A stretch of DNA of 35,763 bases from contig CAIVMQ010000128.1 in assembly GCA_903907075.1 (NCBI GenBank), positions 1-35,763 of the forward strand. The letters run 5' to 3'. Below, in pieces: positions 8,187-17,652 of the stretch; position 1 is the first letter of the stretch, and every line of letters starts with the position of its first letter. A program made the translations under genes and the position numbers. The notes beneath the pieces were generated by a model. It searched no databases and was not told where the DNA came from. It saw nothing but the letters and a program-made list of their open reading frames with translations. Origin of the DNA: an uncultured Bacteroidia bacterium (GTDB taxonomy: Bacteria > Bacteroidota > Bacteroidia > Bacteroidales > Prolixibacteraceae).

Positions 8187-11100
8187 ATGAAGAGATTCGC
8201 AGGTAGAAATATATATGTACTTATTGCGATCCCAATCTTACTAGTTTTAGTGTTGAGTAAGTGGGTTGTTCCTAAAGAAATTAATTCCCAGGCTGAGTCC
8301 AATAGGATCTATAAGCTCTTTTCGGAAAAGGAACATAGGTTGAAACTTTTAATGGATTCTATCGCTTTAAATATCGGTAATAAATCCCAGTTGGCATCTG
8401 ATTGGTCACTGTTGCGTCTATTCCAAAAAACATCAGACGGACTTGAAGTTGTTGTAGAGGATGATAAATCGTTGGTGTTTTGGTCGTCTGCCTCTGTGGC
8501 TTTTCCAGTTGAACTTAAATCGCATGCTAAATCAAGGGGGTTAATTCGTCTTCCTACGGGGTGGTATTTTAAGGTTACGCAACGAACAGGGATTTTTACG
8601 ATCAATGGACTAATCCTTATAAAACGTGAATTTCCATATCATAATAGGTATATAAAAAGTAGTTTTGAACATCGCTTTAATATCCGGGATGATTTTGATG
8701 TTCGCACAACCCCAAATTCGGATGGATTAAATGTCCTTCAGCCTGACGGACAATTTCTTTTTTCACTTTATTCATCAGATAACTCTTTTCAGCCTGTCTA
8801 TAAGTCAGATTTTTTAGCCATCCTTAGCTTTATCTTTATTCTTTTAGTTTTAACTCAATTTAATTTTTGGCTTAAAAATACTAAAGGTCTTTCCGGCCCT
8901 TTGAAATTTATAATTTCTTTGGGAATTGCATTTTTTATCTACTTATGTAGTGTCATCTTCAAGTGTCCCAGTCTATTTTATGAAACCAACCTTTTTTCTC
9001 CAAACAATTTTGCCTACCATCCGGGGTTAGATTCATTGGGCGAATTTTTACTTTTAAGCATCTTAATATTTTATGTTTCTAGATCCGATTTCTTGGGTAA
9101 TGAGGTTCGAATTAGTCAGAAGTTAAATCTATATTGGAAAGTATTTGCTTTTTTCTTTGTTGCTTATTATTTCTCTTTCTCAGTTGCTTTATTGAAAATT
9201 TTATTGCGTAATTCAAATATTACCCTTGAGTTTTATCGTGATTTTAAATTTTCTGCAATTAACTTCTATGCATTTATTGCAATTGCTTTTCAGGTTCTCG
9301 GTTTCGTAATAATGGTTTGGCGACTGTGTAAAAATTACATTCAGGAGCTTGGCGTTTTTCAATTTCTAATTCTTTTATTTTCTACAGGTGCAATCGCAGC
9401 AATATCGGTATCATACCTCTTTGAGCCTTTAGATTGGACCCCTTTTATCTTTTATGCGTTTGTAATCTTGATTTTAACAAGATTTAAGACGGCTAAGATT
9501 AGAGAATTTAAATTCTCCTTTTTGCTAATTCTCTCTGTTGCTGCTGCGAGTTATATAAACTTTTATGTGCAACATTTGATTGCTGGTAAAAGCAACGAAG
9601 TTCTCGATCTATGGGGAGTAAAATTAAGCTCTGAAAGAGATTCTGGAGCAGAGATTTTCCTTTCGGAACTTGACAGTAAACTTCAAAAGGATTCTAATAT
9701 TCAGTCTCATCTTATTCCTCCCTATAAGACGCTAGAATCCTATTTGCAGAATAACTATTTTAATGGATTTTGGCGTAATTACAATTTGCAGATTACTGTA
9801 TGCAACTCGAAAGACAGTGTATATATCACCGACGAAAAAAGACATTATCCATGTGCTGACTTCTTTAATAATTTAAGAGAGTCAAAGGGTGTACTGGTTA
9901 CTGGTAGCAACTTTTATTTTATGGATCGGGTAAATGGTCGAATAACTTACCTGGGACAATTAGATGTTTTAAATTCAATAAAAATCCCTGTTGAAATTTT
10001 TATTGAGTTAACCTCTAAACCAATTCCTGACGGCAAGGGATATCCTGAATTACTTCTGGAGGGGCGTGCCGCAAGGGAGAGTCAGGTAGGTGATTTTAGT
10101 TATGCGAAATATTTTGATGGAGAACTTGTAGACAGAGGAGGTGATTATCAGTATAATATGAAGCTTTCGGAAGATATTCCAATGAATGCTGAATTTACCC
10201 ATTTTTCACAAAATGGATACAGACATAGTGCATATCACAGAAATGGCAATAATTATGTAATTGTGAGTTCTCCTGAAATTCAAATTTATGATCGGATAAG
10301 TACATTCCCATATCTTTTTCTCTTGTTTTTCCTTATGGGTGCTTCAGTATTGCTTTTTAACGATAAAACGTTAAAAATTATGCAACGAAAACTTGACTTT
10401 AGAGAAAAAATTCAATTAACCCTAATCCTTTCGCTATTAGGAATTCTAAGTATTATTGGAATTGGATTAATGGTTTATAATTCAACTAAATTACTCCACT
10501 CAGTTAAAGATAACCTGAACGATAAATTAATGTCTGTTGCCTCAGAACTCAGCATGCGGATGGGGCAAGATACAATACTAAATGCACCAATGCTTGATTT
10601 CATGAACGAACAATTGGTGGTTCTGTCAGATATAATACGGGCGGATATTAACTTGTACGGGCTTAATGGCCAATTGTTTGCTACTTCGCGAAGCGAGATC
10701 TACGAGCGGGGACTTATGTCACGTCGAATTGACCCTATCGCATTTAGGGCAATATCAGTGGATCATAAGACTCTCTTTCTGCATGATGAAAACCTTGGGG
10801 AGATGAATTTTTTCTCCGCCTATTCTCCCATCTATAACCAAAACAATCGGTTGATGGGTTATTTGAATCTCCCTTATTTTACGGGTCAGGATGATTTTGA
10901 AAAGCAAGTTTCAGATTTTATCGTAGCCTTCTCTAATCTTTATATACTCCTTATAATGATTAGTCTAATCGTTGCATTAATTATCAGTTATAAACTGACA
11001 AAACCGTTGTTGCAGATTGAAAACTACCTAAAAGGGATTCAATTAGGTAAGACTAATGCGAAGATTGAGTATACTGGAGACGATGAGATTGGGAGGCTCG

Positions 11101-11843
11101 CAAAAGAGTATAATAAAAAAGTAGATGAGCTGGCCGAAAGTGCCGAATTATTGGCGCGTTCTGAACGTGAGTCTGCTTGGCAGGAGATGGCGCGACAAGT
11201 TGCTCATGAGATAAATAATCCATTAACTCCAATGAAGTTAAGTATTCAATATTTGCAAAGAATTAAAGAACAGAATGCCGAGAATTTTGATGACTATTTT
11301 TTTCGAGTAAGTAAGACCTTGGTAGAGCAAATTGATGCCTTGTCGATGATCGCCTCTTCGTTTTCAGATTTTGCAAAAATGCCTATGGTTAATGACGAAT
11401 TGATTGATCTGAGAGATAAAATAAAGGAGGTTATTTTGCTCTTTGAAAATGTAAGTAACGTAGATGTGTCATTTCAGGCACTTTCAGAGGAGCCTATTAC
11501 GGTTATGGCAGATAAAGATCAGCTGGGTAGGGCAGTAATAAATTTAGTAAAAAATGGAATTCAAGCAATCCGACGAGATAGACAAGGGATATTAAAAGTC
11601 TCGGTTTATAAAGATCATTCCCATGCTTATATCTCAATAGCGGACAATGGAATTGGGATTCCTATTGAACTTCAGGAGAAACTCTTCGAGCCAAGCTTTA
11701 CTACAAAATCTAGCGGTATGGGTTTGGGACTGGCTATTACCAAGAAGATCGTAGAGAACTTTAAGGGGGAGATATGGTTCGAGTCAACACGGAATGTCGA
11801 AACAATATTTTATATTAAGCTACCGTTAATCGATAAGATTTAA
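8187..11843 (+). CDS. Large multi-pass sensor histidine kinase (NtrY-like core), orphan
   Basis: 1218 residues. Topology by eye: one N-terminal helix (about 9-27), an extracytoplasmic region to about 205, a block of roughly eight helices (about 209-466), a second extracytoplasmic region (about 467-705), helices near 708-725 and 744-765, a CACHE-like sensor region (about 766-910), a last helix (about 917-938) and HAMP (to about 990, GDDEIGRLAKEYN). The kinase core follows: H-box RQVAHEINNPLTPMK with phospho-acceptor His1007, N-box NLVKNGIQAI (from 1119), G1 DNGIGIP (from 1153) and GMGLGLAI (from 1177). All catalytic motifs are present, so it should be active. The H-box with ENNPLTP-type sequence resembles NtrY. 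No response regulator is encoded in the window, so its partner is unknown. It follows rlmH by 5 bp and converges on recQ. Confidence 0.9.
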   Translation: MKRFAGRNIYVLIAIPILLVLVLSKWVVPKEINSQAESNRIYKLFSEKEHRLKLLMDSIALNIGNKSQLASDWSLLRLFQKTSDGLEVVVEDDKSLVFWSSASVAFPVELKSHAKSRGLIRLPTGWYFKVTQRTGIFTINGLILIKREFPYHNRYIKSSFEHRFNIRDDFDVRTTPNSDGLNVLQPDGQFLFSLYSSDNSFQPVYKSDFLAILSFIFILLVLTQFNFWLKNTKGLSGPLKFIISLGIAFFIYLCSVIFKCPSLFYETNLFSPNNFAYHPGLDSLGEFLLLSILIFYVSRSDFLGNEVRISQKLNLYWKVFAFFFVAYYFSFSVALLKILLRNSNITLEFYRDFKFSAINFYAFIAIAFQVLGFVIMVWRLCKNYIQELGVFQFLILLFSTGAIAAISVSYLFEPLDWTPFIFYAFVILILTRFKTAKIREFKFSFLLILSVAAASYINFYVQHLIAGKSNEVLDLWGVKLSSERDSGAEIFLSELDSKLQKDSNIQSHLIPPYKTLESYLQNNYFNGFWRNYNLQITVCNSKDSVYITDEKRHYPCADFFNNLRESKGVLVTGSNFYFMDRVNGRITYLGQLDVLNSIKIPVEIFIELTSKPIPDGKGYPELLLEGRAARESQVGDFSYAKYFDGELVDRGGDYQYNMKLSEDIPMNAEFTHFSQNGYRHSAYHRNGNNYVIVSSPEIQIYDRISTFPYLFLLFFLMGASVLLFNDKTLKIMQRKLDFREKIQLTLILSLLGILSIIGIGLMVYNSTKLLHSVKDNLNDKLMSVASELSMRMGQDTILNAPMLDFMNEQLVVLSDIIRADINLYGLNGQLFATSRSEIYERGLMSRRIDPIAFRAISVDHKTLFLHDENLGEMNFFSAYSPIYNQNNRLMGYLNLPYFTGQDDFEKQVSDFIVAFSNLYILLIMISLIVALIISYKLTKPLLQIENYLKGIQLGKTNAKIEYTGDDEIGRLAKEYNKKVDELAESAELLARSERESAWQEMARQVAHEINNPLTPMKLSIQYLQRIKEQNAENFDDYFFRVSKTLVEQIDALSMIASSFSDFAKMPMVNDELIDLRDKIKEVILLFENVSNVDVSFQALSEEPITVMADKDQLGRAVINLVKNGIQAIRRDRQGILKVSVYKDHSHAYISIADNGIGIPIELQEKLFEPSFTTKSSGMGLGLAITKKIVENFKGEIWFESTRNVETIFYIKLPLIDKI

Positions 11844-11862
11844 CGGGGAAGCTATTAAACTG

Positions 11863-14043
11863 TTAATTACCCATTTCGGCAAGAAATTTAATTCGGACCA
11901 TCCTTATCTCTTCTACCTCATAATCATCACCAAATTCTACTAATGCTTCTTCCATTGTATCTGTCTGAGCATCTTCCCTGAAGTATCTGTAAATCTCTTC
12001 AACCTGATCTTCATCCATTACATCATCAATATAATAATCGATATTAATCTTTGTCCCTGAATTAACAATTGCTTCAAGTTCAGTGAGTAGTTCACCCAGA
12101 GACATCCCTTTAGCTTCGGCTATCTCGTTTAAAGCTAATTTCCGATCAATATTCTGAATAATATAAACCTTGTTTTTAGATTTATTTGCCACAGACCTGA
12201 CAATCATATCCTGAGCACGCTCTATCCCTTTATCTTCAACGTATTGTTTGATTACTTCAACAAAGGGCTTGCCATAACGCTGCGCCTTTCCCTGACCTAC
12301 GCCGATTATACCTTGCAATTCATCCACAGAGGTTGGGTACTGAATAGACATGTCTGCTAGCGAAGGATCCTGGAAGATTACAAAGGGGGGGAGTTTTTGC
12401 TTTACCGCAATTTTCTTGCGCAGGTCTTTTAGGATTGCAAATAGTTCAGGATCTCCAGATCCTTGACTTCCTTGTGGGATATCATCGCTCTCCTCCGCTG
12501 ATTCATAGTCATGATTCTTGACTATCATAAAGGAACGTGGATTAGCCAAAAATTCTTTGCCTGAATCTGTTAATTTTAGTACCCCATAATTCTCGATGTC
12601 TTTATGCAGAAATCCTGCTATAATACTTTGACGAAAAACTGCATTCCAAATTTTGTCATCATACTCATCCCCTTCACCAAATATATCAAGGGTGTCATGA
12701 GAGAAAGATTTCACGGTTGCATTCTCAACTCCTAATAAAATATTCACTAGTTGCTCCCCCTTACATTGCTCTTTAACCTCTAAAACGGCCTTGAGAGCTA
12801 AGTGTACTAAATCCTTTCCTTCCATCTGTTCTTTGGGATTCAGACAATTATCACAATATCCACAGTTGTCAGTCTCATATTTCTCGCCGAAATAGTGAAG
12901 AAGTATGGTTCGTCTGCAAAGTGAAGATTCAGCAAATGCTACTGTATCTAGTAAAAGTTGCTGTCCGATCTCTTGCTCTGCGACCGGTTTTCCCTGCATG
13001 AATTTTTCAAGTTTTTGGATATCCTTGTAACTATAAAAGGTGATACATCTACCTTCTCCACCGTCACGACCGGCACGACCCGTTTCTTGGTAATACCCTT
13101 CAAGCGATTTGGGTATGTCATAATGAATAACAAATCGAACATCTGGCTTATCGATTCCCATCCCAAATGCAATAGTAGCGACAATTACATCAGACTCTTC
13201 CATGAGGAATTTATCTTGGTTTGCGCTGCGAGTAGAAGAGTCCATCCCGGCATGGTAAGCAAGGGCTTTAATTCCATTCACCTGAAGTAATTCGGCAATC
13301 TCTTCCACTTTTTTACGACTCAAACAATAAATAATTCCGGACTTGCCAAGGTTATTCCTGATCATCCTTATTATTTGATCCTTCACTTTATTCTTGGGTC
13401 TTATCTCGTAATAAAGGTTCGGCCTGTTAAACGAGGATTTAAATGTTTGCGCATTTTGCATCCCCAGATTTTTTTGAATGTCATGCTGTACCTTTGGAGT
13501 GGCAGTAGCGGTAAGAGCCATAATAGGTGCTTGCCCTATCTCGTTTACAATTGGACGGATCCTGCGATATTCGGGTCTGAAATCATGCCCCCACTCCGAG
13601 ATGCAATGTGCCTCATCAATGGCATAAAATGAAATCTTAATCCCTTTAAGAAATTCTATATTTTCAAGTTTTGTCAGCGATTCTGGAGCAACATATAAAA
13701 GTTTAGTGTGACCTCTTGAAATATCCTCTTTTACTTTCTGAATAGCCGTTTTTGTAAGCGAGGAATTTAAAAAGTGGGCAACCCCATCCTCTGTACTGAA
13801 ACTTCGAATTGCATCAACTTGATTTTTCATTAGAGCGATAAGGGGAGATATAACAATGGCAGTACCCTCTTGCATCAGAGCCGGAAGCTGGTAGCAAAGT
13901 GACTTTCCGCCACCCGTGGGCATTAGAACAAAAGTGTCATTTTTATCTAGTATACTGTTAATTACCTCCTCCTGTTGCCCCTTAAACCGGTCAAAGCCAA
14001 AGTACTTCTGAAGCTGGTCATTAAGCGTTTTTTTATCCGTCAT
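11863..14043 (-). CDS. recQ: ATP-dependent DNA helicase RecQ
   Basis: 726 residues. This 3'-5' superfamily 2 helicase acts in recombination and replication-fork repair. The Walker A motif MPTGGGKS is at residues 41-48, DEAH at 143-146 (AIDEAHCISEWGHDFRPEYR), and motif VI GYYQETGRAGRDG follows. The RQC region has the four-cysteine zinc site (LCRRTILLHYFG and CGYCDNC), and an HRDC domain lies at about 530-610 (GVGQGKAQRYG). About 110 further residues contain a helix-turn-helix (LALNEIAEAKGMSLGELLTELE) and an acidic tail; this added module makes it longer than the roughly 610 residues of the E. coli enzyme and is usual in Bacteroidota RecQ. It stands alone, convergent with the kinase gene and divergent from tatC. 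Confidence 0.95.
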   Translation of the reverse strand: MTDKKTLNDQLQKYFGFDRFKGQQEEVINSILDKNDTFVLMPTGGGKSLCYQLPALMQEGTAIVISPLIALMKNQVDAIRSFSTEDGVAHFLNSSLTKTAIQKVKEDISRGHTKLLYVAPESLTKLENIEFLKGIKISFYAIDEAHCISEWGHDFRPEYRRIRPIVNEIGQAPIMALTATATPKVQHDIQKNLGMQNAQTFKSSFNRPNLYYEIRPKNKVKDQIIRMIRNNLGKSGIIYCLSRKKVEEIAELLQVNGIKALAYHAGMDSSTRSANQDKFLMEESDVIVATIAFGMGIDKPDVRFVIHYDIPKSLEGYYQETGRAGRDGGEGRCITFYSYKDIQKLEKFMQGKPVAEQEIGQQLLLDTVAFAESSLCRRTILLHYFGEKYETDNCGYCDNCLNPKEQMEGKDLVHLALKAVLEVKEQCKGEQLVNILLGVENATVKSFSHDTLDIFGEGDEYDDKIWNAVFRQSIIAGFLHKDIENYGVLKLTDSGKEFLANPRSFMIVKNHDYESAEESDDIPQGSQGSGDPELFAILKDLRKKIAVKQKLPPFVIFQDPSLADMSIQYPTSVDELQGIIGVGQGKAQRYGKPFVEVIKQYVEDKGIERAQDMIVRSVANKSKNKVYIIQNIDRKLALNEIAEAKGMSLGELLTELEAIVNSGTKINIDYYIDDVMDEDQVEEIYRYFREDAQTDTMEEALVEFGDDYEVEEIRMVRIKFLAEMGN

Positions 14044-14200
14044 AATTGTCCCTCAAAGTATATCTCAATCAATTTTATTTTGTCCCACTAAGTTATAAAT
14101 TTTATTACGAGGAACAAGAAGTTCATATAAAATCACAAAAATTTAACATTAGATCAATTTTTAAAGTATCGGATTCACTTTTTAAATGGGCCGAAAATCG

Positions 14201-14208
14201 TATATTTG
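14201..14208 (+). promoter_or_regulatory. -7 promoter box of tatC (TATATTTG)
   Basis: Exact match to the Bacteroidota primary sigma consensus TAnnTTTG, 50 bp upstream of the tatC ATG. A TTT sits where the -33 TTG would be expected (14179-14181). The context tatatttgca is like that in front of the tRNA gene. Confidence 0.7.
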
Positions 14209-14258
14209 CATCCGAATATTTTGTCAATTAAGATATTCAAAATTTTCAATTATTTATT

Positions 14259-15116
14259 ATGTCCATCAAGGGAATACTAACAGGTAGAACTGAAAAATCA
14301 CAAAAGACTAATGAAGAGATGTCCTTTCTTGAGCATCTTGAGGAACTTCGGTGGCATCTTGTTCGAATATCTGCTGCCGTAATATTTGGGGCAGTGTTTG
14401 TATTCATTAATGTTAAATTCATTATGGACAAAATTCTTTTTGCCCCTAAATATCCTGCGTTTATAACAAATAGAGTATTCGCATACATGGCAAAAGTATT
14501 TGATTCACCTGACTTGGAAATTAACACTAAGCCATTTAGTATTATAAATTATGATATGGCCGGTCAGTTTTCAACCCATTTAAGTATCGCAATGATTGGC
14601 GGAATTATTATTGCAATTCCTTATATCTTTTGGGAGTTTTGGCGATTTATTAAGCCTGCACTTTATGAAAAAGAGCGTAAGCATGCGACAGGAGCTGTCT
14701 TTTATAGTACTTTATTATTCCTGACGGGTATCCTTTTTGGGTATTATTTGGTCGTTCCATTATCAACTCATTTTTTTGGTTCCTATCGAGTAAGTGAAGA
14801 GGTTGTGAATCAAATAAATCTTAATTCATATATTAGTTCTGTAACAACAATAATCTTAGGAAGCGGAGTTGTATTTGAATTACCTATTGTTATCTTTTTT
14901 TTAGCAAAGGTGGGTTTGGTAAGTAGCGGATTTCTAAAAAATTATCGCAGGCACGCCTATATTCTTTTATTATTACTTGCGGCAATTATTACTCCTCCTG
15001 ACGTATTCAGTATGCTACTTGTCTCGGGACCTCTGATTGTATTATATGAATTAGGTGTTGTTCTGGCCAAAGGTATTGAACGGAAACGTAAAGACACTGA
15101 GCTTCTTGAGGCATAA
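14259..15116 (+). CDS. tatC: Sec-independent (twin-arginine) protein translocase subunit TatC
   Basis: 285 residues. TatC is the polytopic receptor that binds twin-arginine signal peptides and recruits TatA. Seen: the N-terminal signature [16 protein letters not shown] at about residues 22-37, [28 protein letters not shown] in the middle with the conserved acidic and Pro residues, [11 protein letters not shown], and [25 protein letters not shown] near the end. Six membrane helices can be placed. The protein has a 20-residue basic N-terminal extension before the signature. No tatA or tatB gene is near; in this phylum they are usually elsewhere. lptB follows after 20 bp, so the two are probably co-transcribed from the box at 14201. 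Confidence 0.95.
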   Translation: MSIKGILTGRTEKSQKTNEEMSFLEHLEELRWHLVRISAAVIFGAVFVFINVKFIMDKILFAPKYPAFITNRVFAYMAKVFDSPDLEINTKPFSIINYDMAGQFSTHLSIAMIGGIIIAIPYIFWEFWRFIKPALYEKERKHATGAVFYSTLLFLTGILFGYYLVVPLSTHFFGSYRVSEEVVNQINLNSYISSVTTIILGSGVVFELPIVIFFLAKVGLVSSGFLKNYRRHAYILLLLLAAIITPPDVFSMLLVSGPLIVLYELGVVLAKGIERKRKDTELLEA

Positions 15117-15136
15117 TAAAATTAATTCGTATATCT

Positions 15137-15907
15137 ATGAAGCTTAGAGCTGAAAAATTAGAAAAGAAATATAGAAGTAGAACTGTCGTTAAGGGGGTTT
15201 CTCTAGAATTAAATCAGGGCGAGATTGTTGGATTGCTCGGCCCTAATGGTGCGGGAAAAACAACTTCTTTTTATATGATTGTGGGTTTGATAAAGGCAAA
15301 CGGCGGACAGATTTTTCTAGATGACACTGATATTACATCTTTCCCTGTATATAAAAGAGCTCAGATGGGCATTGGATACCTTGCCCAGGAAGCCTCTATT
15401 TTTAGGCAAATGAGTGTCGAAGACAATATTCGATCGATATTAGAGATGACCAGCTTCACGAAGGAGTATCAACATGAAAAATTAGAATCCTTACTCGACG
15501 AATTTGGGCTGCAGCGTGTACGTAAGAGTTTGGGAATCCAATTATCGGGCGGAGAGAGGCGAAGAACTGAAATTGCAAGGTGCCTTGCTATTAATCCTGC
15601 CTTCATCCTTCTTGACGAGCCATTTGCAGGGGTTGACCCTATTGCCGTTGAGGATATTCAACAGATTGTTTTCCGTTTAAAAGAGAAAAATATTGGGATT
15701 CTTATTACTGACCATAATGTTCATGAAACACTCTCAATTACTGATCGCTCGTATTTACTTTATGATGGGCGAATATTGAATAGTGGATCGGCCGAAGATC
15801 TTGCTCAGGATGAAGAGGTTCGAAGGCTCTATCTGGGTCAGAATTTTGAGTTGCGAAGACCGGTAATACAAAAAAGCGTCGCTGTTGAGGAACCCAAATC
15901 AGAATAA
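15137..15907 (+). CDS. lptB: LPS export ABC transporter ATP-binding protein LptB
   Basis: 256 residues. LptB is the cytoplasmic ATPase that, with LptF/LptG, pulls lipopolysaccharide from the inner membrane toward the Lpt bridge. Seen: Walker [10 protein letters not shown] (35-43), Q-loop YLAQE around residue 84, signature LSGGERRR (from 136), Walker [14 protein letters not shown] (from 156) and the H-loop in [22 protein letters not shown] together with [13 protein letters not shown] separates LptB from the similar amino-acid importers. The C-terminal extension beyond LGQNF is about 20 residues. The other lpt genes are not in the window. It lies directly downstream of tatC and just ahead of the tRNA gene. 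Confidence 0.93.
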   Translation: MKLRAEKLEKKYRSRTVVKGVSLELNQGEIVGLLGPNGAGKTTSFYMIVGLIKANGGQIFLDDTDITSFPVYKRAQMGIGYLAQEASIFRQMSVEDNIRSILEMTSFTKEYQHEKLESLLDEFGLQRVRKSLGIQLSGGERRRTEIARCLAINPAFILLDEPFAGVDPIAVEDIQQIVFRLKEKNIGILITDHNVHETLSITDRSYLLYDGRILNSGSAEDLAQDEEVRRLYLGQNFELRRPVIQKSVAVEEPKSE

Positions 15908-15951
15908 TTAAAGATTAATTGATATGTGGGATTTCTGAATAAAAAAAATAC

Positions 15952-15959
15952 TATATTTG
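15952..15959 (+). promoter_or_regulatory. -7 promoter box of tRNA-Leu (TATATTTG)
   Basis: Perfect TAnnTTTG, 14 bp before the first base of the mature tRNA, so transcription should start a few bases ahead of it. No good -33 TTG is seen at the usual spacing. Confidence 0.75.
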
Positions 15960-15973
15960 CAGCGCTAAAAAAT

Positions 15974-16055
15974 GCGGACGTGGCGTAATTGGTAGCCGCG
16001 CCAGACTTAGGATCTGGTGCCGAGAGGCGTGGGGGTTCGAGTCCCTTCGTCCGCA
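15974..16055 (+). tRNA. tRNA-Leu (anticodon UAG)
   Basis: 82 nt that fold into a class II tRNA. Acceptor stem GCGGACG (15974-15980) pairs with CGTCCGC (16048-16054), discriminator A at 16055. The anticodon arm is CCAGA-CTTAGGA-TCTGG, giving anticodon TAG for CUA-type leucine codons. A long variable arm (about TGCCGAGAGGCG) and a T-loop TTCGAGT follow. The 3' CCA is not encoded. No integrase or repeated tRNA end is nearby. Confidence 0.95.
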
Positions 16056-16067
16056 CAAAATACCATT

Positions 16068-16108
16068 AAACCGCCTTTTTCCCAAAATGGAAACAAGGCG
16101 GTTTTTTT
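16068..16108 (+). terminator. Rho-independent terminator of tRNA-Leu
   Basis: AAACCGCCTT (16068-16077) pairs with AAGGCGGTTT (16095-16104), with a 17-nt loop and a run of seven T. It closes the tRNA unit 12 nt past its end. Confidence 0.85.
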
Positions 16109-16120
16109 ATTAGAATTACA

Positions 16121-16146
16121 GGGAAGCCTTTCCCCTTCCCAAAGGC
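16121..16146 (+). promoter_or_regulatory. Two mutually exclusive hairpins in the tig leader
   Basis: GGGAAG (16121-16126) can pair with CTTCCC (16135-16140), or GCCTTT (16126-16131) can pair with AAAGGC (16141-16146). The two stems interleave and cannot form together. They sit between the tRNA terminator and the tig ribosome binding site. Function is not known; a leader switch is only a suggestion. Confidence 0.35.
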
Positions 16147-16158
16147 AATTAGGATATT

Positions 16159-16166
16159 AAAAGGAG
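16159..16166 (+). promoter_or_regulatory. Strong Shine-Dalgarno sequence of tig (AAAAGGAG)
   Basis: AAAAGGAG ends 6 nt before the ATG at 16173 and fixes this start. It stands out because nearly all other genes in the window have no recognisable Shine-Dalgarno sequence. Confidence 0.7.
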
Positions 16167-16172
16167 AAATGT

Positions 16173-17528
16173 ATGAAAATTTCAAAGACAAGTGTTGATG
16201 AGTTGAATCTCGTTATTCAGATAGCTATCGAAAAACAAGATTATGAGCCATCGGTAAATGAAACATTAAAAGAATATCGGAAAAAAGCCAACCTTCCTGG
16301 ATTCCGAAAAGGGATGGTCCCAACGGGATTGATAAAAAAGATGTACGGAAAGGCTGCCGTAGCCGATGAAGTGAATAAATTACTAAGTCGCGAACTTACA
16401 AAATACATAACTGACCAGAACCTGAATATCCTCGGAGAACCTCTTCCTTCTTTGTCACAACCCTCAATTGTTGATTTTGACAATGCAACAGAATTCCAAT
16501 TTGCATTCGATCTTGGATTAAGTCCAGAAATTACTGTTGCTTTTGATAAGATTAAGAAATTGCCTTTTTACCAAATTATCGTTGATGATCTGTTAATTGA
16601 CAACCAAATTGAAGGTTATACAAACCGTTTTGGTGAAAATATTGCTGCTGAAGTGGTAGGTAAAAAAGAGACTACTATCGGTGATTTTGTTCAGGTTGAT
16701 GGTGATGGTAACAGTATTGAAGGTGGAATATCATCATTGAATGTACAAATGTCCGTTCAATTAATTAAAGATAAGTCTATTCAGAAAATTTTTGTCGGAG
16801 CTAAAATAGGAGATGTTCTTAAATTTAATCCTAAAACAGCGCTTCAAAATGATCATGAAGTTGCTCATTTATTGAAAGTTAAAGATGATGAAATAGATAC
16901 AGTGTCAGGTGATTTTAATTTTACAATCAATACGATTAATACCTTCATCCCTGCAAAATTAGATGAGTCTTTGTTTAAAAAGATTTATGGCGAAGAATCC
17001 GAAGTAAAAACAGTACCCGAGTTACGCGAGAAAATTCGTTATGAACTAGAATCAAATCTTATCTATTCAAGTAATTACCGATTTTCAATTGATGCAAAAG
17101 AGGCCTTTGTTAAACTGGTATCAATGAAATTACCTGAGGATTTCCTAAAGAGATGGCTTGTTGAGACTAATGAAAGCGTTACCGCGGAGCAGATCGAAGA
17201 GGAGTTTGATCATTTTAAGAAAGATCTTGAATGGACATTGATTAAAAGTAAATTAGGTAAAGACAACGAGATCAGAATAGATGAGTCGGACATAACTTCA
17301 ATGGCGCGAGAGATGGCTAAGATGCAGTTTCAACAATATGGAATGTCTAATGTGCCAGACGAATATTTAGATAATTATGCCAATTCGATCCTTCAAAATA
17401 AGGAGCAACGTCAGAAGATGGCGGAGAAAAAAGTTGAAGATAAAGTTCTTGAACTAATTAAAGATAAAGTAGCACTAACAAATAAGAAGATTACTCAAAA
17501 GGAATTTGACGATTTATTTGAAAAATAA
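16173..17528 (+). CDS. tig: Trigger factor (ribosome-associated chaperone)
   Basis: 451 residues, the usual length. Trigger factor binds ribosomal protein L23 at the exit tunnel and shields nascent chains. The N-terminal ribosome-binding domain has the signature loop LPGFRKGMVP (GFRKG at 43-47) followed by KKMYG. The middle region, about 150-250, corresponds to the FKBP-type prolyl isomerase domain, but the active-site aromatic pattern of the E. coli enzyme is not evident, so isomerase activity is doubtful. The C-terminal part (from about 255) is the long alpha-helical arm domain, rich in charged residues (EQIEEEFDHFKKDLEWTL). It stands directly upstream of clpP and clpX, the classic tig-clpP-clpX order, although clpP has its own promoter box. 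Confidence 0.93.
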   Translation: MKISKTSVDELNLVIQIAIEKQDYEPSVNETLKEYRKKANLPGFRKGMVPTGLIKKMYGKAAVADEVNKLLSRELTKYITDQNLNILGEPLPSLSQPSIVDFDNATEFQFAFDLGLSPEITVAFDKIKKLPFYQIIVDDLLIDNQIEGYTNRFGENIAAEVVGKKETTIGDFVQVDGDGNSIEGGISSLNVQMSVQLIKDKSIQKIFVGAKIGDVLKFNPKTALQNDHEVAHLLKVKDDEIDTVSGDFNFTINTINTFIPAKLDESLFKKIYGEESEVKTVPELREKIRYELESNLIYSSNYRFSIDAKEAFVKLVSMKLPEDFLKRWLVETNESVTAEQIEEEFDHFKKDLEWTLIKSKLGKDNEIRIDESDITSMAREMAKMQFQQYGMSNVPDEYLDNYANSILQNKEQRQKMAEKKVEDKVLELIKDKVALTNKKITQKEFDDLFEK

Positions 17529-17560
17529 TCTTCCGAACTCAGTAATCGAAGTAAGTTTTG

Positions 17561-17568
17561 TAACTTTG
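17561..17568 (+). promoter_or_regulatory. -7 promoter box of clpP-clpX (TAACTTTG)
   Basis: Perfect TAnnTTTG in the 124-bp gap between tig and clpP, predicting a leader of about 75-80 nt. No clear -33 TTG. It suggests clpPX can be transcribed apart from tig. Confidence 0.6.
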
Positions 17569-17652
17569 TAGAGCTATTTGATACTTAGATTATCGATTCA
17601 TTCTAGTACACAAATAGTTTTACAAAGTTTTTCTATTTAAAAGAATGATACG

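Noticed and set aside
14046..14231. 61-codon plus-strand frame between recQ and tatC
   Set aside because: It begins at a TTG and spans the TATATTTG promoter of tatC; no domain or ribosome binding site is visible.
15974..16108. tRNA-Leu as an integration site of a mobile element
   Set aside because: No integrase, no repeat of the tRNA 3' end and normal housekeeping genes on both sides.
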